Notes: generated by a model from the sequence alone, not told the origin. A DNA stretch of 64,000 nt from Diphasiastrum complanatum (GCA_029204225.1 CM055108.1:20899644-20963643), one strand, 5' to 3'. Positions 36,070 to 50,178 are shown, numbered from the stretch's first letter. Translations and numbers: made by a program.

Positions 36070-37390
36070 TCCTAAGAAAGATAAGAAGATTGTGAAATAG
36101 TTTGCCATTCGAGATGGTTTGTTATCTCAGAATGGAAAATTTTGTGTACTAGGAGATGATGAGTTAAAGATAATAATTCTTTATGAATGTCATGACATAC
36201 CTTGTGTAGGTCATCTAGGTATACAGATGAATTTGCACTGGGTGAGAAGAGAGTTTTATTGGCCAAAATGCAAGCTATTTGTAGAGTCTTATGTGGTTAT
36301 AAACCTTGTCAACTAGCCAAAGCAGAACGCTCAAAGGCTAGAGAATTGTTACATCCCTTAGATATCCCTCAGAAACGATGGGAAGGCAAATATATGGAAT
36401 TTGTAGTTGGACTTCCTAGGACCCAATGGCAAAATGATTCTATTTAGATTGAAGTGGACAAGCTAACTAACTTAGCTACATTTATAAAAGTAAAGTCAAC
36501 TACAAAGGCTTCAAATTTAGCCCAGATCTTTGCTGAAAGATTATCTAGTCTTTATGGACTGCCAAGTGATATTGTTAGTGATAGAGATTTTAAGTTTACA
36601 AGTCACTTTTGGTCAACTATATTCCATAAACTAGAAACCTCGCTTAGTTCTAGTTCTATTGATCATCTTGAATAAGATGGCCAGACAGAAAGAACTAATC
36701 AGACTATGGAGGATATGTTGATGAGGACTTACGTGTCTCACAAGTAGTCTCAATGGGAGGGCTACATTCCTTTAATTGAGTTTTCTTATAGTAGTAGAAA
36801 AGAATCTACTAAAAGTTATAGTCTGTTTATCCTAATGTCCCATTTTCAATCTAGATCTTTAGTAAATGTGTAGACAAAGTCTGTAAAGATCCAAAAAGTT
36901 GTCGCTTTCCTACATGATATGCAAGAAATATTGCAAGTGGTACGTGATTGTATCAATAGTGCTCAAGACAGAGCTAAGCACTATGCCGATATTAAGAGAT
37001 CTCCAAGAGATTTTAAAGTTGATGCTTGGATATATCTTAGAATTCCAAAAGATTCTAAAACTATTTGTATAAGAAAGCATTATCAGTTGTCTACCAAGTA
37101 TTGTGGATCATTTTGGATTATAAAAAAAATCAGTTTTTTAGCTTATGAACTCGATCTTTAGGACAAATTGACTGCTCATCCAGTGTTTCATGTAAGTCAA
37201 ATAAGTTTAAATGAAGGTGACACAGTTGGATTTGATGAGGATCTTGCCCATTTGGAGGATTTATCGCTTAATGTACCTTGGGAGCCTGAAAGAGTACTCA
37301 AAATCTGCAAAATGACTTCCAAAGGTTCATTCAATCACTGTTTTATTTTGACATGAAGTAATAGATGGATACATCTATTCTCATAACAAC
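36070..37390 (+). pseudogene. pol: Gypsy integrase, chromovirus-like
   Basis: Zinc region ECHDIPCVGHLGIQ and REFYWPK; the core begins after WEGKYMEFVVGLPRTQ and includes the second Asp in IVSDRDFKFTS; GQTERTNQT supplies the Glu. The C-terminal part gives RAKHYADIKRSPRDFKVDAW, HPVFHVSQI and WEPERVLK, the last being the usual entry to a chromodomain, which is truncated at about 37355. The first catalytic Asp is replaced in this copy (MEFVVG). Stops at 36447, 36673, 36748, 36871 and 37159 show decay. The lineage is different from the other two gypsy remnants. Confidence 0.88.
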
Positions 37391-37879
37391 CTGAGGCCAT
37401 TCTTATGCACATATCGGCTTTGCACTAAATTTTGAGTCTTATGTTCTTTTATAGAAGATTTAGTACATGTTCTAGAGATGTGTTCCATTCCCGATTGTGG
37501 GAAAGAACTCTATCAAAAGACATAGAACATGACTCTCTATAAACTGTCGATTAGCTTTGATAGACAGCTTATCAATTGACATGAGAGATGGCTTTTCAAG
37601 TCTCTGAGAGAAGTAAGGAGTCTACTTATTTTATGTTTTGTCATATAAATTTTGTGTCCAATTCCTTGGCAGTATTGCTTGCCATTCACCAATATCGTTT
37701 GATAACCAATTTGTCTCTACCCTCATCATGTCATTCCACTGAGCTTCATTGCTAAATCTGAAATATCACCAATAATGATAGAATATCTCTCTTTTGTGCT
37801 CCCTTCTTGGGGTTCGACACGTATTATACTACATTTTACTAAACTTGTTAGTAAGTATATTACGACATAAAACTTACTT
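37391..37879 (+). repeat. Probable gypsy LTR end
   Basis: The right end, with GGGGTTCGACACG (about 37809) and AAAACTTAC before the primer site, resembles the 3' end of plant gypsy LTRs. The left boundary is not visible and no second copy was found. Confidence 0.4.
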
Positions 37880-37899
37880 TGGCACCATTGCTGAGGAGC
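37880..37899 (+). promoter_or_regulatory. Primer-binding site of tRNA-Asp type, gypsy
   Basis: TGGCACCATTGCTGAGGAG resembles the TGGCGCCGTTGCCGGGGA primer site of Athila/Tat-like plant gypsy elements. No gag follows; copia D begins about 200 bp downstream, so the element is only a stub. Confidence 0.5.
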
Positions 37900-38099
37900 A
37901 CAACCAATAGGAATGTTACTGGTGCTTTTCGAAGTCAAATAATTGTTATGATGATGCTAAAAGGCCTTTGTTGTTCGTGATATTTGTTATTGTTGAAATT
38001 TTTAAGCTGTTGGATTACAAAGTTGTTGACGAAAGTACTATCAGCCATAAGCTACTGATTTTTTAATTTTTGCAGCCCATTGCAACCTACTTAAAGATA

Positions 38100-40068
38100 C
38101 GAGGCCAGACTTCCTTCAACTAAGAAAGTGGTCATAGGAAGAGATTTCATTTTTTATGAAGGAAACATTCCAAAGCTTGCTTCTAATGGTGATGTGGGTA
38201 TTGGATCTAACATTCTTGATGTTGATGACAATGTTGATGATACTTTCGATGGTGATGGTGAAGAAGCATCTTCAACTCAAAAGCCAAGGAGGACATCCAA
38301 GCAAAGTGAGAAGCCAGCTAGGCTTACATATGATGAGAAGGGTAAGCAAGTTTAAGGTACAAACTTTGCTTCCTAACCTCTTTTGATTAACCTACATGTG
38401 TAGATGAAGAAAGGAAAAAAGAGGAGTGGTTCCAAGCAATGGATCTTGAGTATGACAGAAGCCATCTAGGCTTACATATGATGAGAAGGGTAAGCAAGTT
38501 GAAGGTAAAAACTTTGCATTCCTAACCTCTTTTGATGAACATACATGTGTAGATTAAGCAAGACAAAAAGAGGAGTGGATCCAAGCAATGGATCTTGAGT
38601 ATGAAGCACTTATGAAGAACAACACATGGAGATTGGTGGAACTTCGTAAGGCCAAGAAGGCCAATTGGATGCAAGTGGATCTTCAAAGTGAAGAATAATC
38701 AAGATGGATCAATCAACAAGTACAAGGCAAGGTTGGTGGCAAAGATATATGCTTAAGAGTATGGTATTGACTATGATGAGACCTTTGCACCCGTGGCAAA
38801 GATGGTAAGCATTCGGGTCATTATTTCTCTTGCAACACTTTATGGTTGGGATCTATGGCAATTAGATATCATAGCTAATTTATTCTTGAATGGAGATATT
38901 GAAGATGAGGTTTACATGGAGCAACCCGAGGGCTACATTTCTTATGGCAAGCATAATCATGTGTGTTTTCTCCAAAAGAGTTTGTATGGGCTTAAGCAAG
39001 CACCAAGGAGTTGGTATGCTAAGCTTAACACTTTTCTACTTTCTCAAAATTCCATTATGAGTGAGTATGATCATTCAAATTATTATAGATTTGATGGAAA
39101 TGATGTTACTATCCTTCTAATCTATTTGGATGATATCATTTTGAGTGGGGGCAACAAACAAGATGTAGATGACATCAAGAGCGCACTCAAGAAGGAATTT
39201 GAGGTACATGATCTTGGTCATTTGCACTACATATTAGGAATAGAGGTAATTAGAACTTCTCAAACTAATTTAATTTGTCAAGAGAAGTATGCTAATTCTA
39301 TTCTTAGGAGATTTTATATGGATTCAGATGCTAAATCTATTGATACACCTATGTAATCAAATGTAAAGCTCACTATAAGAGGTAATGACAAATTCTCCGA
39401 GGACAATACTCTCTATAGGAAGTTAGTTGGTTCACTCATATATCTAACCATCACAAGACCAGATCTAAGCTATTGGGTTGGTAGATTAAGTCAATTCATG
39501 CATGATCCTAGTGTAGAGCATTGGAAGCTAGGCAAGAGAGTATTGAGTTACATCTCAGGTTCTAGAGATTTTGGCATTCAATTATAGGAGGCCATCTCCT
39601 AATTTGTTTGGATTTTCAGATTCAGACTTTGTAGGAGATCAAATGGATAGTAAAACCATAAATGCATGCTATTTTTTATAGGTAATAGAACTATCTCATG
39701 GATGTCAAAGAAAACAAGCAACAATCTCTCTATCATCAAGTGAAGCCGAGTGCAAAGCCTTGAGTTCATGCACCAAGGAGATGCTATGGATCAAAATGAT
39801 GGTATTGGATCTTGACTTGCTGGATTTTCAAAAGTGTCCAATCATTTTTTGTGATAACCTTTCAGCTCATAGCTTGGCAGACAATCCTACTTTTCATGCA
39901 AGGACCAAATATATCGAAGTGGCTTATCATTTTGTGAGGGAACAACTCATGGTTAAGGAGGCGGAGCTTCAACATGTCTCATCAAGGGAATGTGTGGCTG
40001 ATATCTTCACGAAAGCAGTTGATCTAATTTGGCAATTTGGAGACCAAAGTGAATTTTCAACTTAAAGA
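38100..40068 (+). pseudogene. pol: copia D: linker, reverse transcriptase and RNase H
   Basis: Starts inside the linker after integrase (VVIGRDFIFYEG). RT motifs: [60 protein letters not shown] and the catalytic IYLDDIILSG. RNase H follows with SWMSKKTSNN, IIFCDNLSAHSLADNPTF and YHFVREQLMVKEAE and ends near 40065. Frames are broken at 38353, 38754 and 39354 and in early RNase H. It is closely similar to the RNase H of copia C, so it may be another copy of the same family. Confidence 0.9.
38311..38606 (+). repeat. 148-bp tandem duplication in copia D linker
   Basis: 38311-38458 and 38459-38606 are near-identical direct repeats (both hold TAGGCTTACATATGATGAG). The period of 148 is not a multiple of three, so the duplication breaks the frame. 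Confidence 0.85.
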
Positions 40069-40560
40069 TAGAATTTGTTATGTTAATAAGGCCTAAGAAT
40101 GCTTATTTTACTATTTTTAGCATCTAGGTAAGTTGATAAGGTTAGATTTAGACCCATTTTTATTGGCTAGTTGAGATACATTGATTCTAGTCACACAAAT
40201 CTAGCCTTTTGGAGAAGTTTCTAGAAACTACCATTTAGGGTCGTTCTTGGAAAGTACCCAAATGTCATATTTTTTTGCTATAAATAGTAGGTCTAGCAAG
40301 CATTATGTGTTGAAGAGTTATCTCTTTACTTGGAGAACATTCATCTTCTATGCTATTCTTCTCCTCTTGATATCTTGATTTCTAATGTGTAGAAAGCTAA
40401 TTTTCTTGTTGTTCTTGAGTTCACTCGTGTGAAGGACAATGTACTACTACTTCGGTACGGATAGGGACAATACTAAATTGGTTCACAGTGATTTTTCCAT
40501 GTTCTAGCATGCTAGATGCATGATTTTCTACATTGTTGATGAATTAGAATTAAAAACATA
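40069..40560 (+). repeat. LTR-like region downstream of copia D
   Basis: Shares scattered stretches with 35432-36050, including GATATCTTGATTT and TTTCTACATTGT. TATAAATAG lies near 40281. Likely a decayed LTR of the C/D family. Confidence 0.5.
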
Positions 40561-43500
40561 TTTGCCTCTGGATCCTATTGATCCATTAAGCATGTTTTGG
40601 ATCTAATTTTTTCACACAATGCAGTTAATATTACATGGCACGCCATGTGCTACATAATCGGTGAGAACCATGGGTAGAATGAAACTCTCAAAACTCACAA
40701 ATAATTTACTCGCATAATGTCCAGAACCCAAGTTATAAAGCATGCATGTCTGTCTCTTTTTCTTGCATGCATGCCTACACTTTAGATGCATCTTTATATA
40801 GGCTAATCATGAATAGCAAAAAACTTGCATCCCTCTCTTTTTTTTGCATGCATTTATAGGCTTTCAACTTGCATGACACACTAACATTGTCACCAACAAC
40901 GACAACAAAATAAAGATTATCTATTTGCATTCACAAAAAATTTCAATATGTTTTTAATTGTTGTCATATCTCTACTCATGCACACACCTTGAATGAGAAT
41001 GCAATCCCGACTTGAGTTAAGAAGAGCAAATGCCAATTATTAAGACATAGCCCCAAGACAAGTAGGATTTGAAAATAGATAATTACCTTGCATCTGATCT
41101 TAGAATCACATATTTTTTTGGAAATGCCTTTGTGCTATATGACAACATTCTTGTTCTAAAAAAAAAATACTTGTCATGGCAATCACTATGTTCGTAAAGA
41201 TTTTGAATGCAAATCGCAAAATGTCAAAAGGGGATTGGAAGAGAGCCAAAAAATGTCTCAAAAAATAAAGTTGGGTCTCTTTGTCTACATCCATCACCAT
41301 TGATGAAGGTGAAAGATCCTCAATATGTGAAAACACTTGATTTTGAGTGTTACCTTGGATTCCATCAATGTAGATGGGGGTGGAAAGCTAGGCTTGAAAT
41401 TGAGTTTTTAAAATTTTTTAGGGTCTTCACTTGCCTTAAATGAGCAATGGTGGGGGTGGGTAGAAAGGCCTAAAATAAGAAAGAAATTAAATCTTTGGGC
41501 TCCCTTTCCACCCCCATTAGTGTTAGTGGGGCCATTGGGCACAGAGGTCCAAGATAATTAATTTCTTTCAGGATTTTTAGGCTTCATTGTAGTTTTTGCA
41601 CATGTATGCTAGTTTTTTATTTGATAGACCCATGTCTCATATTTGAGTTATGGTTTTTGAATGACATAGTGATTTCTTAGATTTTGAGATTGTTAGAAAC
41701 TACACATTTAGTACTATGGCATAAATGGAAGGCTCGTAATCAACAAGTTTTTGATGGTTCGAACACACCAATCTCAATTGCCAATTGCTTAAAGTCTATT
41801 TTGAATGTTTTAAATGTTATTGGATTGTCTCTCAATGCAAAAACCTTATAGTCCATTTTTGTTTGCTAGTACCGACTCCTTGCTCATGTAGAAGGTGACA
41901 ATTTTAACCTTGGGTTGCTAACTTTCATTGATTTCGTACACTTTGTGGACATATGTTAGTTTTTTAGAGTTTGTAGTAAAAACAATTAAAAGTCACAAAG
42001 TTGGAAAGTGAGAGAAAAGGACTTTGATGTGGATATGTGCTAGAAAGCAACATATTGACTAATTTCGTTGTTCACAATTCTTTTTTTGTATTGTTGTTCA
42101 CCTACAAAGTCAACAAATGTAGTCTTTTAAAAAATATCCAATGTTCAAACTTTGGCACTTATAATTCCATTATTATCTAGGGCAACTATAGTAAATTTGT
42201 GCTTAGAACTTCTATGATACAATTTTGTTTGAATGGAACATATTTTCTAGAAGAGTAGCAATTTGAATTTTCAAAAGTTCTTCTATTTGTGGCCATAAGA
42301 AGCTAATATCTAAGAAAATTGTTTATCAATGGTAATATCAAAGAAAATTTGTACGACTTTTTGTCTAGAAAAGACACATTCCTTGTAAATTTTATATATT
42401 CATGATGAGATATTTGACAAAGTTTTAAAAGATGTGTAGTCTAGAAAATCTATAATGTACAACATTAAGCAATAGATTTGTAAAATTAGACACATGAGCT
42501 TCATAATACAAAACCAAGAAAAGGTATTAGTCAAAGAAAGTTTGAACCTTTTTTAGAAGCATTTTAGATAGCTCGAAGATTTTGGTGCACATCACAAAAA
42601 TGTTATCATTGATTTGTGTTGTTTTGATGTTTCACACTGTGACATATAAAACTAAAGTGACAATTGCTCTTGCATAATAAACCATTGAAAAAATCATAGC
42701 AAGAAAGTCAAGACCTAATAAAAGAGAGCTAAATTTTTTAAAATTGAACGGTTATATTTGGCATATGTAACCAAAACACCAACACTAAAGCAATGTTTGA
42801 GGAAAAAATACAGTTTTTTTTGTGCATTTCTTATGTATTATGTGCTAGGTTTTTTTTGTTTCCAATTATATAATCTTGAAATAGGCAAAGGTTCTCTAGA
42901 TTTTACTAAACAATGAGAGTTCACAAAACCTAGTACACACTATTCTTATATTTTGAATATGCAAGTGAATTTCATATTAAGCTTGACAATGACTTATCAA
43001 TTGCATTCAAAAACCTAAAATTGTAATTCAAATCATATAAAAATCTTAGTTGAAAAAGCCACATTTATTAACCTCGAAAGCTTGATGAATCAAAGAAAGC
43101 TAGAAATTTAGCGTGACACTTGAATTCTTGTCATTAGCCCTTTTGCTCGAGAATAACTTTGATTGAATAAAATATATTTGCCAAGCTAGAATTAAACTTG
43201 AACAAATACTTTGCACTTGAGATTATATAAGAATGAAACATAAACATATGCTTTGGTGAGCATAGAAAATTAGATTACTATAATGCATTCACAACTTCAC
43301 ATAAATCAACAAACATGGATAACATGCTTTCCAAAAAAAGAAGAAGCATATTATCAAAAAAAGATAACCAAGTCGTGGTAACCGCTAAGGGCCTTGTGAA
43401 TACAACCCTCAATCTATAGCTCATGACCATGTGGCATTGGATATTTCTCATATTCTTCAATCCTATATCTCACTGCCATGTGGCAATGGATATTTCTCAT

Positions 43501-44045
43501 ATTCTTCAACCCTTTCAAATGCTTGTAACAATAAATGCTCTATCCTATTTCACGTTGCCATGTGGCAAATGCCATATACTCACCTAGTGCTTCAACTAAA
43601 ACTTCAACATGCTGATTTTTAATATTTCTTTATATAGACATCATAAACAAAAAACAAATCTACCCACCACTACATATGGTAGACATCTTGCAAACGACAA
43701 CCTACAAAAAATTCTTTAGCCTCCTAACTCATGCAAATCAATGAAAGCTTGCGTGCACTAGCCTTGCCACTACCATATAATAGTGTGCTAGTTTTTAATC
43801 ATTGTGGTATAAATGCATCATGTAATATAAAGGTGCATAACATCTTTAAAGCAAAGGAGTATAGTCATGGGAAGCACCAGTACTAGCCTTTGCATAAAAT
43901 ATTTCATAAAGTATAATAGTGTATTTAATTTTTTGGATTTGGCCTTGCAAAGAAAAGACTTAAAAATATGAAAATACTTAAAGAACATATAATGAATCTA
44001 AGCAAACGTATGAAAGTTATCTTTGGAGGGAGGAAAGGGACAAAG
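40561..44045. other. Long AT-rich intergenic stretch
   Basis: No coding domain, RNA gene or retroelement protein is recognised in about 3.5 kb. The only structure seen is a short tandem repeat at 43428-43525. Very old, unrecognisable elements are likely. Confidence 0.45.
43428..43525 (+). repeat. 49-bp tandem repeat, two copies
   Basis: CATGTGGCATTGGATATTTC at 43428 and CATGTGGCAATGGATATTTC at 43477, each continuing TCATATTCTTCAA; a third partial CCATGTGGCAA occurs at about 43558. Confidence 0.8.
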
Positions 44046-45559
44046 GGTATTCCTCAATAAAAAAACCAGACATGGTCATTAGTCGAATTACCTGTCGACA
44101 ACAATCTCATCGATTGCAAATGGGTATTTACGATCAAATACACAGGTGACGGGAGTATCAACCGAAGGAAGGCCCGACTAGTAGCGCAAGGATTCTTTCA
44201 GATCTTGAATATTGACTACAACGAGACTTTCAGTCTAGTGGTCAAAACTTCCTCGATCCAACTACTCCTACTGTATGCTGATGCAGCTAACCTCAAAGTA
44301 CATCAACTCGATGTACAAACAACTTATCTGAATGGAGTTATCAAAGAAGACATCTACATGGTGCAACATGAGGGATATGTTCTTGACATTAAGAAGGATC
44401 ATGTTTGCAAACTTTATAAAGCACTTTATGGCTTGAAATAATAAGCAAGAGCTTGCTTCTAGAGAATCAACACAATTCTCATCCGACACAGCTTTAACCA
44501 AGCACTACAGATTTGAATGTTTATCTTAAATCAGTGCAACATTCCTTTACTATTAAAACTTTGTATGTCGAAAACACACTACTTTTCAACAACAATGTCG
44601 ATCAGGTAAAGGATGTAAAACATATGTTGTCTTCCAAATTCGACATGACCGATTTGGGAAAAGCTCACTACTGTCCGGGAATTCAAATCCAACGAGACAG
44701 AGTGAAACGACTAATCTATATTACTCAACAAAGGTATCTTCATAATACTCTTATTGGATATGATATGATCAATTGCAAAGAAGCTCACTCACCGGTGGAT
44801 TCAAGCTTGCGACTGTCAAAGGATCAATTTCTTCGGACAAAGTAGGAAAATGAGTGAATGAGAGAGAATCTTTATCAATCGATACTTGGATGTCTCATGT
44901 ATGCAATGGTCTGTACGAGACTTGATATCTCTTTTGCAGTCAGCTCACTAAGCCAATTCATGGCTGACCCTGATATCATTCATTAGAAGGCTCTTATTCA
45001 AGTCACGAAATACATCTGAGCTACAACAGACCTATGCATCTGCTATGGAAAAAGTCAACAATGACAATCTCCATTGGCTCAGTGGATATTCAGATGCGAG
45101 CTGGGGAGGAGATGTAGATACTCGTAAATCCACATATGGATTTATATTCTTCTTCAACGACGGTCCTATCTCTTGAAACAGTCATAAGCAAATCTATTTT
45201 GCTCTTTCTCCACTCAATTGGAGTATTTTGTTGCTTCTTAAGATATTAAAGAAACAATTGGGTTGAGAAATTTACTGTCAGACATTAGTTTGAATCAGTA
45301 CACTCTGACAATTATATTGTGTAATAATTAGAGTGCTATTGCCTTATCGTCCAACCTTAGATTTCATTCTAGGAGTAAGCACATTGAAATTCAATATCAC
45401 TATGTTAGGGGTAAGGTTCTCGATAAAGAGGTAAGCTTGACATATTGTCAAATGCAAGACATGACGACAGATGTGTTTACCAAGGCACTGAGCATTGAAG
45501 CACAAAACAAATTTTTTAGTCTGAAGATCAAAGCATTTATGGATCCAGATTAAAGGGGG
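44046..45559 (+). pseudogene. pol: copia B-type reverse transcriptase and RNase H fragment
   Basis: Begins within RT (CKWVFTIKYTGDGSINRRKA), continues HQLDVQTTYLNGVIKEDIYM and KALYGLK, then breaks. The catalytic loop reads LYVENTLLF, so both Asp residues of YVDD are changed. RNase H is in normal forward orientation here (GLRNLLSDISLN, SNLRFHSRSKHIEIQYHYVR, TTDVFTKALSIEAQNKFFSL) and ends at a purine tract TAAAGGGGG. This copy shows the ancestral order that copia B has lost by inversion. Confidence 0.9.
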
Positions 45560-46315
45560 TGTTGGATTTATTCTTCTACTCTTTTAAATCCCATGCTAAT
45601 CTAGTTTCATTCACATTGTTGTAGTCTTACATGCATTGTCGCATGGTCTGCAAACATACTCCATTATCGGAGACATGCATCGCATTGGTTGTCGAACTAT
45701 CGTCAAACCATAGTCAAACTAATCGCTACCAAATGGAAACCAAAATTGGATAAACAATCTCTAACTATGAAATCTAGTCCAGATATAGAAACGTCCAAAA
45801 GATCTTCAAAATCTTTAAGTGGACCAACTATGATGAAGAACCTATTTTGGATCTATAATAATGTCAAATATTAGAGAACATAACATTCATAACTTGATGC
45901 ATAAAAAACAGGTCATAATCATCATTCACACATGCAAGACAAATGAGAAAATTCTACACAATGCAGAGACCAATCTCCCTCCTCCAATATCATCACCACA
46001 ATGAGATATAAAAATCAACTACAAAAATGGTAAAGTATTCAGCTATGTTTAGTTGTAAAAGGTCGCATTTGGAATAAAAGTTGGGTTATGCCCTAAATCT
46101 CCACCATCCATCAAATCAATGGTCATTTGGACCAACTTGGCTTTCTTCACATAATTTTCACACATGTTGCCTCCACTTTGACCCTTGTTCAAACTATTTG
46201 AAGTTTTTATATTTAGGCCTCAAGTTGATAGACTAGGTTTTTCACACTGTATCTTGCAGATTGCACTCTATTTTACGTGTCTTTTTTTGTTGAATCACTT
46301 TGAATTCAAATTGTA
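45560..46315 (+). repeat. Start of a 3' LTR and unassigned DNA
   Basis: TGTTGGATTTATTC at 45560 follows the purine tract as an LTR would. Similarity to the copia B LTR fades within a few hundred bases. The rest has no recognisable content. Confidence 0.5.
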
Positions 46316-46328
46316 ATGTCACATTGTG

Positions 46329-46810
46329 CAATGATTTTTTTTTTTTTTGTTGTAGACCATATTTCATCAGATCATTTGTCCCCTCAGTGGTCATATGCCA
46401 TCCAACTCAACACAAGAAAATTAAGTATATTTGAAGATGGAGATATTGCATCAAATATGCCAAACAACTTGTACAAGGAACTAGAAATCGATCCAAAATT
46501 GGAAATTGAGCTGGAAGCCTTGACTGACCCAGAAATCCAAGCTCCCTTTGATGTTGAAATCACTGAAGAAGAAATTGCGAACGAAAATATAAATGTAGAA
46601 AAGCAACCACTGATGAAAATGCCATGTTTTGATGAGGATTGGCCAGAGGAAGCAAGTGATGATGAAGATGATCATAGCTCTTATATTCATAGGAATACAT
46701 TGAGAAATTTATGATTGCACTTAGAGTAAAATGAGTGTCTAGACTTGAATAATGATGAGAATGAGGCACTGATTGATGAGCAATGTAATGAGGATATTGA
46801 ATCATAATAA
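46329..46810 (+). pseudogene. Possible last exon of an unidentified acidic protein
   Basis: A T-rich tract ending TTGTTGTAG at 46348 looks like a splice acceptor. The open frame that follows, to 46714, reads DHISSDHLSPQWSYAIQLNT and is very acidic towards its end (PCFDEDWPEEASDDEDDHSS). After the stop, another frame continues with CLDLNNDENEALIDEQCNED to a stop at 46806, suggesting a frameshift. I do not recognise it; acidic tails of this sort occur in transposase-derived sequences as well as nuclear proteins. No upstream exon was found. Confidence 0.3.
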
Positions 46811-46843
46811 TTAAGTCCATACACAAAGAGATCATTCATAATC

Positions 46844-48256
<1,413 letters not shown>

Positions 48257-48466
48257 TCTTGGCGGAAAGACACTAACAATATGAGAAGAGCCGTCTGAGG
48301 CCATAAGCTCACGTATGGTAATGTTGATTGTTGTGGCTCAGGTTAAGTAACAAAGAAAAATACAGTTTACTCCACCATCGCCTTTGGGTTCCGAACTCCA
48401 TATAGGGAAGTAACGTTGTTGTTTGCAAAGTCTTGATCATTTACAAAGACCCACTACACACACAAA

Positions 48467-48488
48467 TGTGTGTGTGTGTGTGTGTGTG
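48467..48488. repeat. (TG)11 microsatellite
   Basis: 22-bp TG run directly after CACACACAAA, forming a small potential hairpin. Confidence 0.9.
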
Positions 48489-48852
48489 ATAGCAATATGT
48501 GTTGTCATCCATGTAGCGTTCTTTTTTCATTTGAAGAGTTTGAATCTATTTGTGTTAGGCTTTGTATAAAAGTTTTTGCTCATTTTTTGCATCTTGCATC
48601 TAATTTCTTTTACAACTGAAAATATTGCGATATTAGAATTTTAGATATTATTAAAAAAATTATAAATGTATTGGCTTTCATATAAACTTGACATACTTTT
48701 TATAAGACCAGCTAATACCCATTTTAAAGTTCTTTGCATGGAAAAAATTCCATGTCATCATTAAAAATTGCATGAAGAAAATTTCACATCCACGTCATCA
48801 AACTTTTATAATGACCTAAAATTTTCCACCTCTTCGTTCACGTCTGTCGATC

Positions 48853-48854
<2 letters not shown>
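48489..48854. other. Unassigned AT-rich DNA
   Basis: No gene or repeat recognised. Confidence 0.4.

Positions 48855-48887
<33 letters not shown>
48855..48887. repeat. (CT)16 microsatellite
   Basis: About 33 bp of CT at the left edge of the tandem duplication at 48881-49535. Confidence 0.9.
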
Positions 48888-48890
<3 letters not shown>

Positions 48891-49535
48891 TCACATTATT
48901 GCTATTTTTCTTGTAAAACTTAAAAAAATCCTAAAAGATTAAAAAATAGCGCCTCTCTCTTTCTCCTATGCACCCCTCTCCTTCTCTCTCTTGCCATTTT
49001 ATACCTTTCTCTCTTTCTAGAAACTTCTCTTTCTATGAAGTTCTAAAGTCACATGTTCTCTCTCTCTAGAAATTTCTAAAGTCAACTGTCAATTTCAAGC
49101 ATTTCAAATGCACTTCAAATGCCCTTCAAATAAACTTTAGGGCAAACATGGCCCAATCAAAAGGCAAGAAACTCGTTTTGTCCATCACTGCTCACATTCT
49201 CTCAACTCACATTATTGTTATTTTCATCCAAAACTATAAAAGCTCTAAAAAAAACCCTAAAAATTGAAAATTTGTGCATTTTGTCTCTCTCACGGTCGCA
49301 TTCCTCTCTCCTCACGGTTTTATACCTGGTTTTTCTATCTAGAAGTTTCAAAAAACACACACGTTCTCTCTATAGAAGCTTCCAATAACACACGTGTTCT
49401 CTCTAGAAGCTTCTAATAACACACATGTTCTCTTTATTTTCAAACCCACATCAAATGCACTTCAAATGCCGTTCAATGACGTTTTAGAGCAAACGTGGAC
49501 CAATGAAAATCTACAAATCCCATTTTGTATAATTG
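48881..49535 (+). repeat. Diverged tandem duplication of about 0.32 kb
   Basis: TCTCAACTCACATTATTG occurs at about 48883 and 49199, and ATGCACTTCAAATGCC at about 49109 and 49447, with intervening sequence alignable in the same order. Within the unit are smaller repeats of the type TTCTCTCTAGAAGCTTCTAA with HindIII-like AAGCTT (49331-49440). No coding sequence. Confidence 0.65.
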
Positions 49536-50173
49536 GGGTGACATTCTCTTTGTCTTTTTCTCATGATTCCGATGTTTTAATACATATGTGATCTTATGGT
49601 GATTATCTTCTCCATTCGCCCTTCTGCTCGACCTTGATTGAGGCACCATACTGGTGATCTTCAGCTCTATAAAGCAATGATTTCAGGGCTGCAAAATCTT
49701 CAATTTGCTTTTTTCTTTCTTAGCATTCAAGAGAAAACGAACTTTTGCCACACAATATAGTTCTGATTTTCTATTTTCCACAAGAATTCAGAACGCTTTT
49801 TTTCAATCCTTTGTTTTTTTTTCCACATGATTTATTTAAGTCTAAAACGACTAGCAGGGTTGGATTTTGTGTTTTCACAATATTTTTGAAGCAGGGAAAA
49901 GCAAGCCTTCACGCAGAAGAAAATGGACTGTCTGTCCAAAATAAAATGTAGTTATTCTAGAACACGAGTTTGCTTCCTTCATGTGGTTGTTTCCTTCATT
50001 ACATAAAATGTAAATGCAGTCATTCATTGCATTCTACAATGCATTCAAGCATTTCTTTACATCTTTTCATGATATATTTGATCAAATACACATATTGTGT
50101 AATTAGCTATGTCTTTTCTCAAAGTAGTTTCAGCACATACAAAAGAAACAGGTTATAATGCATTCCCTACAAT
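49536..50173. other. Unassigned DNA left of copia E
   Basis: Small open frames at 49745-49951 and 49970-50158 lack any feature suggesting function. This is the target DNA into which copia E inserted. Confidence 0.4.
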
Positions 50174-50178
50174 CATTG

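Noticed and set aside
48290-48430. Possible 5S rRNA or small RNA gene (GGTTCCGAACTCC-like string)
   Set aside because: Only one short stretch resembles 5S rRNA; the remaining length and the internal promoter boxes do not fit.
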